Assembly: GCF_040822115.1 (NCBI RefSeq)
Contig: NZ_CP162004.1
Coordinates: 1,798,001-1,862,000, forward strand
Source: Flavobacterium sp. WC2421
GTDB taxonomy: Bacteria > Bacteroidota > Bacteroidia > Flavobacteriales > Flavobacteriaceae
Length of the DNA stretch: 64,000 nt
Direction: 5' to 3'
Under the pieces are notes generated by a model that worked only from the letters and a program-made list of their open reading frames with translations, had not been told where the DNA came from and made no database searches. The translations under genes were made by a program, and so were the position numbers. This document shows, in pieces, positions 10,251 to 19,100 of this stretch. The stretch's first letter is position 1, and each line of letters begins with the position of its first letter.

Positions 10251-10925
10251 ATGAAAATTTCAAGAGTAGTTTTATTTATGATGTTTTTTTTTATTGGGAT
10301 TGGGTATTCCCAAAATAAACTTTCGGGCAGTGTAGTAAACAGTAATAATAAACCTGTTGCTAATGCTAAAATTTATTTAGATTCTATTTATTCGAACGTT
10401 GAAACGGATCGAAAAGGAAATTTTGAATTATCCTTTCCCCAGAATGTAGCTACAATAAATGTTTATTCTAATGAGTATGGTTTATTGTCTAATAAATTCA
10501 GTAATGAAAAAGTTATGAATTTCATGTTTCTTAATTCCCCACTACCTTCAGGAGAAAGAATTCAAAAAGGAGGAGTATTGAAAATGGTGTATTCTAAGCA
10601 AACTAATGAATATAAAGTGAATAATAATAAAGGATCTGGTCTTGAAACAGATAGGAATTCAGGTGTATATAATACGATTTATGATCTTATAAGGGGGCGT
10701 TTGCCAGGAGTATCAGTTTCGAGAGATAATAAAATAACTATTAGGGGGGTCAGTTCTCTTAGAAATATTTCGGATCCATTATTTGTTGTCGATGGTGTAA
10801 TCGTATCTAGTATTGATTTTATTTCGCCAAACAATGTAAAAAAAGTTAGTGTTTTAAAAGGAGCCGAAGCTTCTATTTATGGTTCTCAAGGCTCAAGTGG
10901 CGTTATTGTAATTAAAACAAAATAA
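10251..10925 (+). CDS. Orphan TonB-receptor plug-domain protein with carboxypeptidase-like N-domain
   Basis: This protein has 224 residues from the ATG at 10251 (MKISRVVLFMMFFFIGIGYS signal peptide, then Q). Residues about 20-90 form a CarboxypepD_reg-like beta domain (LSGSVVNSNNKPVANAKIYL). Residues about 140-224 form a SusC/RagA-type plug (YDLIRGRLPGVSV, ITIRGVSSL, DPLFVVDGV, SVLKGAEASIYGSQGSSGVI). The frame ends right after the plug (VIVIKTK), so the 22-strand outer-membrane barrel is absent. It may be a natural short plug-only protein, a class known in Bacteroidota, or the residue of a truncated SusC gene. No barrel remnant is seen downstream: a symmetrical terminator follows within 26 bp. 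A start 45 bp upstream is in frame but would bury the signal peptide. Confidence 0.8.
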   Translation: MKISRVVLFMMFFFIGIGYSQNKLSGSVVNSNNKPVANAKIYLDSIYSNVETDRKGNFELSFPQNVATINVYSNEYGLLSNKFSNEKVMNFMFLNSPLPSGERIQKGGVLKMVYSKQTNEYKVNNNKGSGLETDRNSGVYNTIYDLIRGRLPGVSVSRDNKITIRGVSSLRNISDPLFVVDGVIVSSIDFISPNNVKKVSVLKGAEASIYGSQGSSGVIVIKTK

Positions 10926-10950
10926 GGAAAGTTATTTCTTTTTTTAATAT

Positions 10951-10988
10951 ATAATTCCTTCTAAACTAATTGATTTAGAAGGAATTAT
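10951..10988. terminator. Bidirectional hairpin between convergent genes
   Basis: Two perfectly complementary 15-bp arms (10951-10965 and 10974-10988, ATAATTCCTTCTAAA) flank an 8-nt loop. It sits between the plus-strand plug gene and the minus-strand dehydrogenase relic and overlaps the relic's stop codon. A T-rich run precedes it. Confidence 0.7.
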
Positions 10989-11695
10989 TGTAATTGCTTA
11001 AGACTGCCAGAAACGCTTATACTTTCACCAGTAATCCAAGAAGAATCATCTGAAGCTAAGAATACAGCCACTTTAGCAATTTCAGTTGGTTGACCAACAC
11101 GACCAATAGGGGTGTTTGCAACTGCTTGTTTTTCAAAGTCTGATCCAATGAATCCCATGGTATGAGTTTATTCGGTTTCTATGATTTCTGGACAAATTGA
11201 ATTAACACGAATCTTTTTTGGTCCTAGTTCTTTTTGGAGCGATTGAGTCTAATGTGCTTTTAGTAGTTAAATATATGAAACCCATTAGAAAAGGATTTTT
11301 ACTCGCTACTGTACTCATAGTTTACAATACTTCCTCCATATCTCCAAATAATTTAACGGCTTCTTGAGTAGCTAAAAAAGGACGTAGTAAATTGATGGTG
11401 AAATTCCTCTTCGGTAATACTTTCAATTGGAGTAAATTGATAGACACCCAGATTATTTATAAAAAAACCCATGAACCGTATACTTTTTTAGTTGCTTCAA
11501 ATAGATTCTTTACAACTGCTGAATTAGACAAATTAGCTTGAATGGCTACCGCTGTTCTGCCATTTTTTGCAATTTCAGCAGCAACTGCATTAGCTCCTTC
11601 TTTGCTCTTTCGGCTCCCGTTTATTTTGCAATTTCAGTTCCAATTCCGTTGGAAGCTCCTGTTATTATAATTACTTTATTAATTAGTTAAATCAT
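10985..11695 (-). pseudogene. Broken short-chain dehydrogenase/reductase (SDR)
   Basis: Minus-strand translation gives SDR landmarks in order but in several frames: VIIITGASNGIGTEIAK (Rossmann nucleotide-binding motif), FINNLGVYQFTPIESI (NNxG-like), MSTVASKNP (region before the catalytic Tyr), GPKKIRVNSICPEII, and PIGRVGQPTEIAKVAVFL with SWITGESISVSGSL. The third codon of the apparent start frame is a stop, and multiple frameshifts separate the blocks. The YxxxK active site is not recoverable. The parent was probably a FabG-like NAD(P)-dependent oxidoreductase. It is transcribed away from the intact HxlR regulator, an arrangement common for HxlR-controlled oxidoreductases. Confidence 0.85.
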
Positions 11696-11737
11696 TTTAA
11701 AGTATTTTAAATTATTAATTTTACTTTTGTACCGAAA

Positions 11738-11770
11738 AGATACTATCAATAGTATATTTAAGATACTATC
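11738..11770. promoter_or_regulatory. Candidate HxlR operator in the divergent SDR/hxlR intergenic region
   Basis: A perfect 16-bp palindrome, ATACTAT-CA-ATAGTAT (11740-11755), overlaps the first of two direct AGATACTATC copies (11738-11747 and 11761-11770). The region lies between the divergent SDR relic and the HxlR gene and is the obvious binding site for that regulator. Confidence 0.6.
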
Positions 11771-11818
11771 TAGTTAAATTGTATTTACCCTAAGGGGAGC
11801 TGCATAAAAAAAACAAAA

Positions 11819-12175
11819 GTGAGAGATGAAAGATTTTGTAGTTCTCATTGTCCTCTAACTAGGGCAATTAGTAAGATTGGGAACAAATGGAAACCAATTA
11901 TTATAAATGTTATTCAAGAAAGAACGGTTCGTTTTGGGCAGTTGGATACTATTATTCCTTTAATAACTAGGAAGGTACTAACGGAGCAATTAAAAGAATT
12001 AGAAGAAGATGGTATTTTGACACGAACTGCCTATAAAGAAATCCCACCAAGGGTAGAATACTCTTTAACAAAGCAAGGGTTAGAATTAGTGCCAATTTTA
12101 AAGACAATCACTGATTGGAATATAAAATATGAAAGTAATGGAACTGGTGAGTTAAAAATACCCATTGAAAAATAA
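11819..12175 (+). CDS. HxlR-family winged-helix transcriptional regulator
   Basis: This 118-residue protein has the compact HxlR layout. It opens with a Cys-containing N-terminus (CSSHCPLTRAISKIGNKWKP), then the winged-helix core (RFGQLDTIIPLITRKVLTEQ, LKELEEDGILTRT) and the wing (IPPRVEYSLTKQGLELVPIL). The Cys residues near positions 7 and 11 may be redox-sensing as in some HxlR/HypR proteins; that is inference. The start is a GTG at 11819, since no in-frame ATG lies upstream. The divergent SDR target is a pseudogene, so the regulator is either orphaned or controls the ABC transporter that follows 93 bp downstream. Confidence 0.85.
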   Translation: MRDERFCSSHCPLTRAISKIGNKWKPIIINVIQERTVRFGQLDTIIPLITRKVLTEQLKELEEDGILTRTAYKEIPPRVEYSLTKQGLELVPILKTITDWNIKYESNGTGELKIPIEK

Positions 12176-12235
12176 TTTAGCGAAGTGAATCAGTTTATTA
12201 ACATGATTATATGAAATTATTAAATAAATACGTAC

Positions 12236-12243
12236 TAATTTTG
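12236..12243 (+). promoter_or_regulatory. Candidate -7 element (TAATTTTG) for the ABC transporter gene
   Basis: Exact TAnnTTTG match 25 bp before the ATG at 12269, suggesting the ABC gene has its own promoter rather than depending on hxlR read-through. Confidence 0.5.
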
Positions 12244-12268
12244 CTTTTCCTTTTTTAGATTATATACA

Positions 12269-14017
12269 ATGAAAATATTATATACTTATATTAAAGCGCA
12301 TAAACAATTATTGTTTTTGGCTTTATTTTTAGCAGCTATCAATCAATGTTTTTCACTTTATGACTCCATAATAATTGGTAAACTGCTTAATGAATGTGGA
12401 GTAGGGGTTACTAATTTTAATCATAATTATTCTGCTTTTGTCAAAGTAGTTTTGGGTTGGTTAGGACTTTCGTTAGGTGCTGCAATGCTCTCGCGAATAG
12501 CCAAAAATTTTCAAGATTATTTCACCAACATCATTATTCAACGTACAGGTGCGCATATGTATACCGACGGTATCCAAAAGGCTCTACAGCTTCCTTTTCA
12601 AGAATTTGAAGATCAAAGTAGTGGAGAAACTTTAGGCAAACTCCAAAAAGTAAAAATAGACTGTGAAAAGTTTATTACTTTATCTATTTCGATGGTTTTT
12701 CAAAGTCTTATCGGAATTACATTTGTTGTAATATATGCAATAAATATTCATTGGCTTTTAGGACCAATTTTTCTTGCCACTGTACCAGTTATTGCAGTAG
12801 TAAGTTCTTTTTTAGGTAAAAGAATAAAAAAAATTTCTAAGGAAATACTGGGAGAAACTACTGCATTAGCAGGAGCAACAACAGAGTCTTTAAGAAATAT
12901 AGAATTGGTTAAAAGTTTAGGACTGACAGAACAGGAAGTTGATCGATTAAACAGTACAACTAATAAGATTTTAGGTTTAGAATTAAAGAAAGTACGCTTT
13001 ATTCGTTCACTGAGTTTTATTCAAGGTACAACCGTTCATTTTATGCGAACAGGTTTAGTTTTTGCGCTATATATGTTTATTTTTCAAGGAATTATCAAGC
13101 CAGGTGATTTAATTACGTTAATGTTTTTTTCTTTCTTTTTATTTAATCCTTTGCAAGAGTTAGGTAATGTGATTGCTACTTATAATGAAACTAAAGCTTC
13201 TATGGATAATTTTGGAGATTTGATGCGTTCAAAAAGTGAAAAGACACCACAGCATCCCCAAACTATTGGCGCTATCAATAACTTAAAGTTTTCGAATATT
13301 TCATTCAAACATATTTCAACAAGTACTTATGCTGTAAAAGATATTTCTTTTGAAGCTAAGGCAGGAGAAACGATTGCTTTTGTTGGACCATCAGGGAGTG
13401 GTAAAACTACTTTAGTAAAAATGTTGGTTGGATTGTATTCTCCCGCTGAAGGATCTATTTTTTATAATGAAAGAAATGCTAAAGATATTGATTTGACTGA
13501 ATTAAGACAGCAATTAGGTTTCGTTACTCAGGATGCACAATTATTCTCAGGAACAATTAAAGATAATTTACTATTTGTTAAGCCAACTGCTACAGATGAA
13601 GAGATCTATGATGTTTTACAAAAAGCAGCTTGTCAAAACTTATTGGAGAGAGCCGAGAACGGTTTGTATACGACAATTGGTGAAGGTGGGATTAAAGTTT
13701 CAGGAGGAGAAAAACAACGATTGTCAATTGCTAGAGCATTATTGAGAAATCCAAGATTATTAATATTTGATGAAGCAACATCTGCACTAGATTCAATTAC
13801 TGAAGAGGAAATTACTAAAACAATAAGAAGCATATCATCCAAACAAGATCAAATTACCGTTTTGATAGCACACCGTTTATCAACTATAATGCATGCCGAT
13901 AAAATATTTGTATTAGAACAAGGGCAAATTATAGAACAAGGAAAGCATCAAGATTTATTAGATGAAAAGGGATTGTATTACGCTATGTGGAGACAACAAA
14001 TTGGTGAAAGAAAGTAA
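12269..14017 (+). CDS. ABC exporter half-transporter (TMD-NBD fusion)
   Basis: This 582-residue protein has an N-terminal six-helix ABC_membrane domain (about 15-300) and a C-terminal nucleotide-binding domain. Walker A is GPSGSGKTT near residue 374, the Q-loop is FVTQDAQLFSG, the signature is VSGGEKQRLSIARALL near 477, Walker B is LLIFDEATSALD near 495, and the H-loop is LIAHRLSTI. All catalytic motifs are intact. It should work as a homodimer, since no partner half-transporter is adjacent, exporting a lipid, peptide or drug across the inner membrane. The substrate cannot be told from sequence. It sits between the HxlR regulator and the TetR/RND block, consistent with an export-resistance cluster. 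Confidence 0.9.
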   Translation: MKILYTYIKAHKQLLFLALFLAAINQCFSLYDSIIIGKLLNECGVGVTNFNHNYSAFVKVVLGWLGLSLGAAMLSRIAKNFQDYFTNIIIQRTGAHMYTDGIQKALQLPFQEFEDQSSGETLGKLQKVKIDCEKFITLSISMVFQSLIGITFVVIYAINIHWLLGPIFLATVPVIAVVSSFLGKRIKKISKEILGETTALAGATTESLRNIELVKSLGLTEQEVDRLNSTTNKILGLELKKVRFIRSLSFIQGTTVHFMRTGLVFALYMFIFQGIIKPGDLITLMFFSFFLFNPLQELGNVIATYNETKASMDNFGDLMRSKSEKTPQHPQTIGAINNLKFSNISFKHISTSTYAVKDISFEAKAGETIAFVGPSGSGKTTLVKMLVGLYSPAEGSIFYNERNAKDIDLTELRQQLGFVTQDAQLFSGTIKDNLLFVKPTATDEEIYDVLQKAACQNLLERAENGLYTTIGEGGIKVSGGEKQRLSIARALLRNPRLLIFDEATSALDSITEEEITKTIRSISSKQDQITVLIAHRLSTIMHADKIFVLEQGQIIEQGKHQDLLDEKGLYYAMWRQQIGERK

Positions 14018-14121
14018 GATTTTTCTATAATTAATAATTTATCACGAAATAATTTTAATTTTAACTTGCTGAAATAGTGGTAGTTATTTATATTTTAATA
14101 ATAATTTAAAAATATATAAAT

Positions 14122-14145
14122 ATTCTGAAACGTGTGTTCCAGAAT
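14122..14145. promoter_or_regulatory. TetR operator 1 (at the tetR promoter)
   Basis: ATTCTGAAAC-GTGT-GTTCCAGAAT is an imperfect palindrome (one mismatch between half-sites) immediately upstream of the candidate -7 element at 14151. It shares its half-sites with three palindromes upstream of the RND operon, so binding here would give autorepression by blocking RNA polymerase. Confidence 0.8.
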
Positions 14146-14150
14146 ATTTA

Positions 14151-14158
14151 TATATTTG
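14151..14158 (+). promoter_or_regulatory. Candidate -7 element (TATATTTG) for the tetR gene
   Basis: Exact TAnnTTTG match, 18 bp before the tetR ATG and 5 bp after operator 1, which therefore occupies the spacer and -33 region. Confidence 0.65.
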
Positions 14159-14176
14159 CATCATATTTAATGTCTT

Positions 14177-14755
14177 ATGGCTCGCAATGTTGAATTTAAC
14201 GAAATGGAAAGCATAGAGAAAGCTATGAATGTCTTTTGGGAAAAAGGATATCATGGTACTACTATGCAGGATTTAGTTGATGCAATGCAAATCAATAGGA
14301 GTAGTTTATATAATACCATTGGAGATAAACATTGTTTATTTATAAAGTGTGTTACTAGCTATACCGAAAATGCGATTCAAGAATCGAAAATTAAAGTTGC
14401 TCAGGAAAAATCTCCATTGCAAGCGCTTAAAAATATTATTTATGATAAAGCTGCTTGGGTTGTAGATTGTGAAAAAGGGTGTTTAGGAGTAAAGACTATT
14501 TTTGAAATTGCTCCTGAAGATGCAGAAGTAAGAAAAATATTGAGTAGGAATAATGATATTTATATTGACTTTTTAACAGAAGTTATCCAAAAAGCAATAG
14601 ATGAGGGAGAATTAGAAACCACTGAAGATGCTTCATTAATTGCAGAATACATTTTGACCACTTTTACAGGCTGGAAACAAGCATACATTTTACATCGAGA
14701 TCCTATAAAGATCAAAAAGATGTCAGAATACCTTATTAAACACATTACAAATTAG
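14177..14755 (+). CDS. TetR/AcrR-family transcriptional repressor
   Basis: This 192-residue protein has the TetR N-terminal helix-turn-helix in residues about 10-50 (ESIEKAMNVFWEKGYHGTTM, LVDAMQINRSSLYNTIGDK). The alpha-helical ligand-binding and dimerisation domain follows, with a conserved CEKGCLGVKTI segment as in TetR_C proteins of the AcrR type. Four matching palindromes, one at its own promoter and three upstream of the downstream RND operon, make it the likely local repressor of the efflux system, released by a pump substrate. That role is inferred from site repetition and gene order. The inducer is unknown. Confidence 0.9.
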   Translation: MARNVEFNEMESIEKAMNVFWEKGYHGTTMQDLVDAMQINRSSLYNTIGDKHCLFIKCVTSYTENAIQESKIKVAQEKSPLQALKNIIYDKAAWVVDCEKGCLGVKTIFEIAPEDAEVRKILSRNNDIYIDFLTEVIQKAIDEGELETTEDASLIAEYILTTFTGWKQAYILHRDPIKIKKMSEYLIKHITN

Positions 14756-14771
14756 CATTTTTTTTGCTTAT

Positions 14772-14795
14772 ATTCTGGAACGTTTGTTCCAATAA
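14772..14795. promoter_or_regulatory. TetR operator 2
   Basis: ATTCTGGAAC-GTTT-GTTCCAATAA. It has the same left half-site and spacing as the other copies but a degenerate outer right arm. It lies just after the tetR stop codon, and its centre is 67 bp from that of operator 3. Confidence 0.75.
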
Positions 14796-14838
14796 GTACT
14801 ATCTGAAATAATTACTATTTCATTTAAAATCAGAATAA

Positions 14839-14862
14839 TATCTGGAACGATTGTTCCAGAAT
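14839..14862. promoter_or_regulatory. TetR operator 3
   Basis: TATCTGGAAC-GATT-GTTCCAGAAT, with an inner palindrome TCTGGAAC/GTTCCAGA that is perfect. Its centre is 68 bp from that of operator 4. Confidence 0.8.
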
Positions 14863-14906
14863 TGTATAATTAATTACTAACCTTAAATCCTCTAAAAACA
14901 CGTCTA

Positions 14907-14930
14907 ATTCTGGAACGAACGTTTCAGAAT
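14907..14930. promoter_or_regulatory. TetR operator 4 (abuts the efflux operon)
   Basis: ATTCTGGAAC-GAAC-GTTTCAGAAT. It ends 50 bp before the preferred ATG of the adaptor gene (14981) and 5 bp before an alternative in-frame ATG (14936). I found no exact TAnnTTTG element in this intergenic region. Confidence 0.8.
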
Positions 14931-14980
14931 AAGTAATGAAAATCAATTATAATTTAATGAAAATCAAATCCAATCCAAAC

Positions 14981-16111
14981 ATGAAAACAATTATTACTCT
15001 AAGCATAGTGGCTTTAATATTAACAGGTTGTGGTAATAAAAATGAAAGTGCACCAGTAAATGTACTAGCAACATTGCCCGTTTTAAACATTGCCTATGAA
15101 TCGGCAACAACTGACACAGAATTCCCAGTAGCCATTCAAGGGAAAACTGATGTTGAAATCAGATCTCAAGTTAACGGAACTTTAGATAAAATCTATGTTG
15201 ATGAAGGGGCCTATGTTTCTCAAGGACAGCCTTTGTTTAAAATCAATGACAACTCATACCGTCAGCAATTTAATAGTGCATCGGCAAGTTTAAATGCTGC
15301 TAAAGCTACTGTTATCAATGCACAAATTGAAGTAGAAAAATTGAAACCGCTTGTGTTAAATAAGGTGGTTTCGGACTATCAATTAAAAATTGCGAAAGCA
15401 AATTTAGAAATTGCTAAAGCGACTGTTGCTCAAACACAAGCTGTTGTGGCCAATGCACAAATTAATCTAGGGTACACTATAATTAAAGCGCCTGTGAGCG
15501 GCTACATTGCTAGGATACCAAGAAAACAAGGAAGTCTAATTAGTACGGCTGATCCTGAAGCTTTGACGAAATTATCGGATACTAGAGATATTTACGCATA
15601 CTTTTCTCTAGGTGAAAATGATTTTATCAATTTTAAAACTCAATATGAAGGTAAAACCATAAATGACAAATTAAAGAATTTGCCACCGGTATCTTTAATT
15701 TTATCAGATAATTCCATTTATTCTCAAACTGGAAAAATCGATATGGTCGATGGTCAATTTGACAAAACTACAGGTGCAATTACACTAAGAGCAAAGTTTT
15801 CTAATCCAAACGGATTGTTGCGTTCTGGAAATACTGGGAAAATAAAAATTAGTATGCAGCACGAGAACTCGATCGTAATTCCGCAAGCAGCTACAATAGA
15901 AATTCAAGATAAATTATTTGTTTTTCTTGTTGATAAAAAGAATAGTGTTGCGAGACAGCCTATACTTATTTCAGGAAAAAGCGGTACTAATTATTTAATA
16001 AAAGAAGGGCTTAAAACGGGTGATCGAATTGTATTAAAAGGCTTTGAAAGTTTGCCTGATGGTGCTACAATTATCCCTGAGAATTCCCAAAAAGTAGTAG
16101 CTAAAAATTAA
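14981..16111 (+). CDS. RND efflux periplasmic adaptor (membrane fusion lipoprotein)
   Basis: Starting at the ATG at 14981, the protein has 376 residues and a lipoprotein signal (MKTIITLSIVALILTGC, lipobox LTGC, Cys17). An ATG 45 bp upstream is in frame but would place a polar stretch before the signal. The lipoyl halves are recognisable (VNGTLDKIYVDEGAYVSQGQ, NLGYTIIKAPVSGYIARI), separated by a coiled-coil hairpin rich in Ala and Lys. A beta-barrel and membrane-proximal domain follow. It bridges the inner-membrane pump at 16137 and the outer-membrane channel at 19341, and is the first gene of that operon. It lies directly downstream of TetR operators 2-4. Confidence 0.92.
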   Translation: MKTIITLSIVALILTGCGNKNESAPVNVLATLPVLNIAYESATTDTEFPVAIQGKTDVEIRSQVNGTLDKIYVDEGAYVSQGQPLFKINDNSYRQQFNSASASLNAAKATVINAQIEVEKLKPLVLNKVVSDYQLKIAKANLEIAKATVAQTQAVVANAQINLGYTIIKAPVSGYIARIPRKQGSLISTADPEALTKLSDTRDIYAYFSLGENDFINFKTQYEGKTINDKLKNLPPVSLILSDNSIYSQTGKIDMVDGQFDKTTGAITLRAKFSNPNGLLRSGNTGKIKISMQHENSIVIPQAATIEIQDKLFVFLVDKKNSVARQPILISGKSGTNYLIKEGLKTGDRIVLKGFESLPDGATIIPENSQKVVAKN

Positions 16112-16136
16112 TTCAACTATTTAATAAATATAAAAT

Positions 16137-19100
16137 ATGTTACAAAAATTTATTGACAGGCCAGTACTGTCAACGGTAATAGCTATTCTTATAGTTATCC
16201 TAGGAGTTATAGGATTAAGGGCGCTCCCTTTACAACAATTTCCAGATATTGCTCCTCCAGCTGTTCAAGTTGTGGCACTTTATCCTGGGGCCAATGCGGA
16301 AACAGTTTTACGTTCCGTTGCGCCATCTCTTGAAGAAGCTATCAATGGTGTAGAAAACATGAGTTACATGAGTTCTACTGCGAGTAATGACGGTTCATTA
16401 GTAATTACTGTTAATTTTGAGTTAGGAACTAATCCTGATCAAGCAGCGGTAAATGTTCAAAATCGAGTTTCTCAAGCTACGAGTCAATTGCCTCCAGAAG
16501 TAGTTCAAGCTGGAATATCAACAACCAAAAAGCAAAATAGTCTTTTGATGGTGGTTGATTTATACACCGAAAATGAAGCGCAATACGACCAAACTTTTTT
16601 AGCTAATTATTCTCAAATAAATATAATTCCTGATTTAAAAAGGATTCCTGGAGTAGGGCAGGCAGTGATTTTTGGAGGAAGTAAAGATTACTCTATGCGC
16701 GTATGGTTAAGCCCATCAAAAATGGCTAGTTATAATCTAACTCCACAAGAAGTTATGGGAGCTATTCAAGACAAAAACCTTGAGGCTGCACCAGGTAGAT
16801 TTGGGGAAAGTAGCAAGGAATCTTTTGAATATGTAATTAAATACAAAGGAAAATTAAATAAACCGGAACAATATGAAAATATTGTAATTCATTCGAATGC
16901 AGATGGCTCTGTATTGCGTTTAAAAGATGTTGCCCGAATTGAGTTTGGTTCCTACACTTATGGAAGTAGTACGCGTATTGATGGAAAATCAGGACTTAAT
17001 ATTGCAATTTATCAATTGCCAGGTTCGAACTCCAGTGATGTTCAAATTGCGATTAAAGCAATGATGGAAAAAGCATCCAAAGATTTTCCAAAAGATGTAA
17101 AACACTTAATTCTGTATAATACTAAAGACTCATTAGATTTATCAATAGAACAAGTAAAACACACTTTAATAGAAGCTTTTATTTTGGTTTTCATAGTAGT
17201 GTTTTTATTCCTTCAGGATTTTAGAGCTACTTTAATTCCAGCAATTGCGGTTCCAGTTTCTATCTTGGGTACCTTCTTTTTTATGCAGGTATTTGGATTC
17301 TCTGTCAATTTGTTAACGCTATTTGCGCTAGTTCTTGCTATTGGTATTGTTGTAGATGATGCCATTGTAGTTGTTGAGGCGGTTCATGAGAAAATGCACA
17401 GTAAAAAATTATCTGCAAAAGCTGCTACAACTTCTGCAATGAGTGAAATTACGGGAGCGATTATTTCGATAACCTTAGTAATGTCGGCGGTATTTCTTCC
17501 TGTAGGTTTTATGGAAGGTTCAACAGGTGTTTTTTACAGACAATTTGCTTTTACATTAGCTATTGCCATTGTGATTTCGGCAGTGAATGCTTTAACACTT
17601 AGCCCAGCTTTGGCAGCTTTATTTTTGAAAGACATTCAACACGATGTAGATGGAGAAGAGGTGAAACCTAAAAATTTCAAGGAAAAATTCTTCATTGGGT
17701 TTAACCAAGGATTTGATAAACTGACAAATAAATATGTAAAGAGTCTTCGCTTTTTAATTAAGTTTAAATGGGTGAGCCTTGGTGGATTGGCAGTTGTAAT
17801 TTTGGCGACTGTTTACATGGTGAAAACAACATCGACAGGTTTCATTCCATCAGAAGATCAGGGTTTTATAGCTATATCAATGTCGATGCCAGCGGGAACA
17901 TCTTTAGAGAGAACCAAAACGGTTATGCTAGATGTAGAAAAAACACTGGGAGATATGCAGTCTAAAAAGACATTAAACATTCTTTCAGGGTTTAACTTAC
18001 TTACACAATCAAGCAGTCCATCAGCAGGAGTAATATTCATTTTATTGAAACCAGCAGCAGAGCGTGGTGATATTACGGATATTAATGCTATCATGGGCGA
18101 TGTTAGACAAAAGCTAGCTGGAATAAAGGGAGCAGGTTTCTTTGTGTTTACTTTCCCGACAGTTCCAGGCTTTAGTAATGTTGATGCTTTAGATATTGTT
18201 TTAAAAGACAAAACAGGACAAAGCATAAGTAAATTTAGTGGTGTCAGTACTACTTTTATTGGTGAATTAATGCAACGTCCAGAAATTGCATTTGCTTTTA
18301 CAAGTTTTAAAGCAGATTATCCTCAACTTGAAATGGAAGTAGATGATGTAAAAGCAGAACAACTAGGGGTGAATGTTAGAGATATTCTGCAAACCATGCA
18401 AGCCTACTTTGGTAGTGCACAAGCTTCTGATTTTAATAGATTTGGGAAATATTATAGAGTTGTAGTTCAAGCTGATGTGGATTCAAGAAACAATGTAGAA
18501 TCTATGAATGGAATATTTGTAAAAAATAGACAAGGTGAGATGGTTCCAGTTTCTACTTTGGTAAAATTGAAACCCGTTAATGGACCAGAAACAGCTTCTC
18601 GTTATAACCTTTTTAATTCCATAAGTGTTAATGCCATTGCTGCTCCAGGATTTAGTACAGGTGCAGCCATAAAAGCTGTACAAGAAGTAGCCGAAACAAA
18701 ATTACCTAAAGGATACAGCATTGAATTTTCAGGGCTTACCAAAGAGGAAATTACATCTTCAGGACAATCGGCTGTTATATTTGGATTAAGCCTGTTATTT
18801 GTGTTCTTTTTACTAGCAGCACAGTACGAAAGTTATATTCTTCCTGCAGCCGTTATTTTATCAATACCAACAGGAATTTTTGGAGTATTCCTTGCCATTG
18901 GTTTAACTGGAATTGAAAACAACATTTATGTTCAAGTTGCCTTAATCATGCTTATCGGATTATTGGCTAAAAATGCCATTCTTATTGTTGAATATGCGAT
19001 TCAAAGGAGACGGGCTGGGAAATCGCTTTTGGCCTCTGCATTAGAAGCAGCCAAATTGCGTTTACGCCCAATTATCATGACTTCATTTGCTTTTGTAGTT

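Noticed and set aside
17858..18226. 122-codon minus-strand frame inside the RND pump gene
   Set aside because: Antisense shadow of a well-supported 1056-residue transporter gene.
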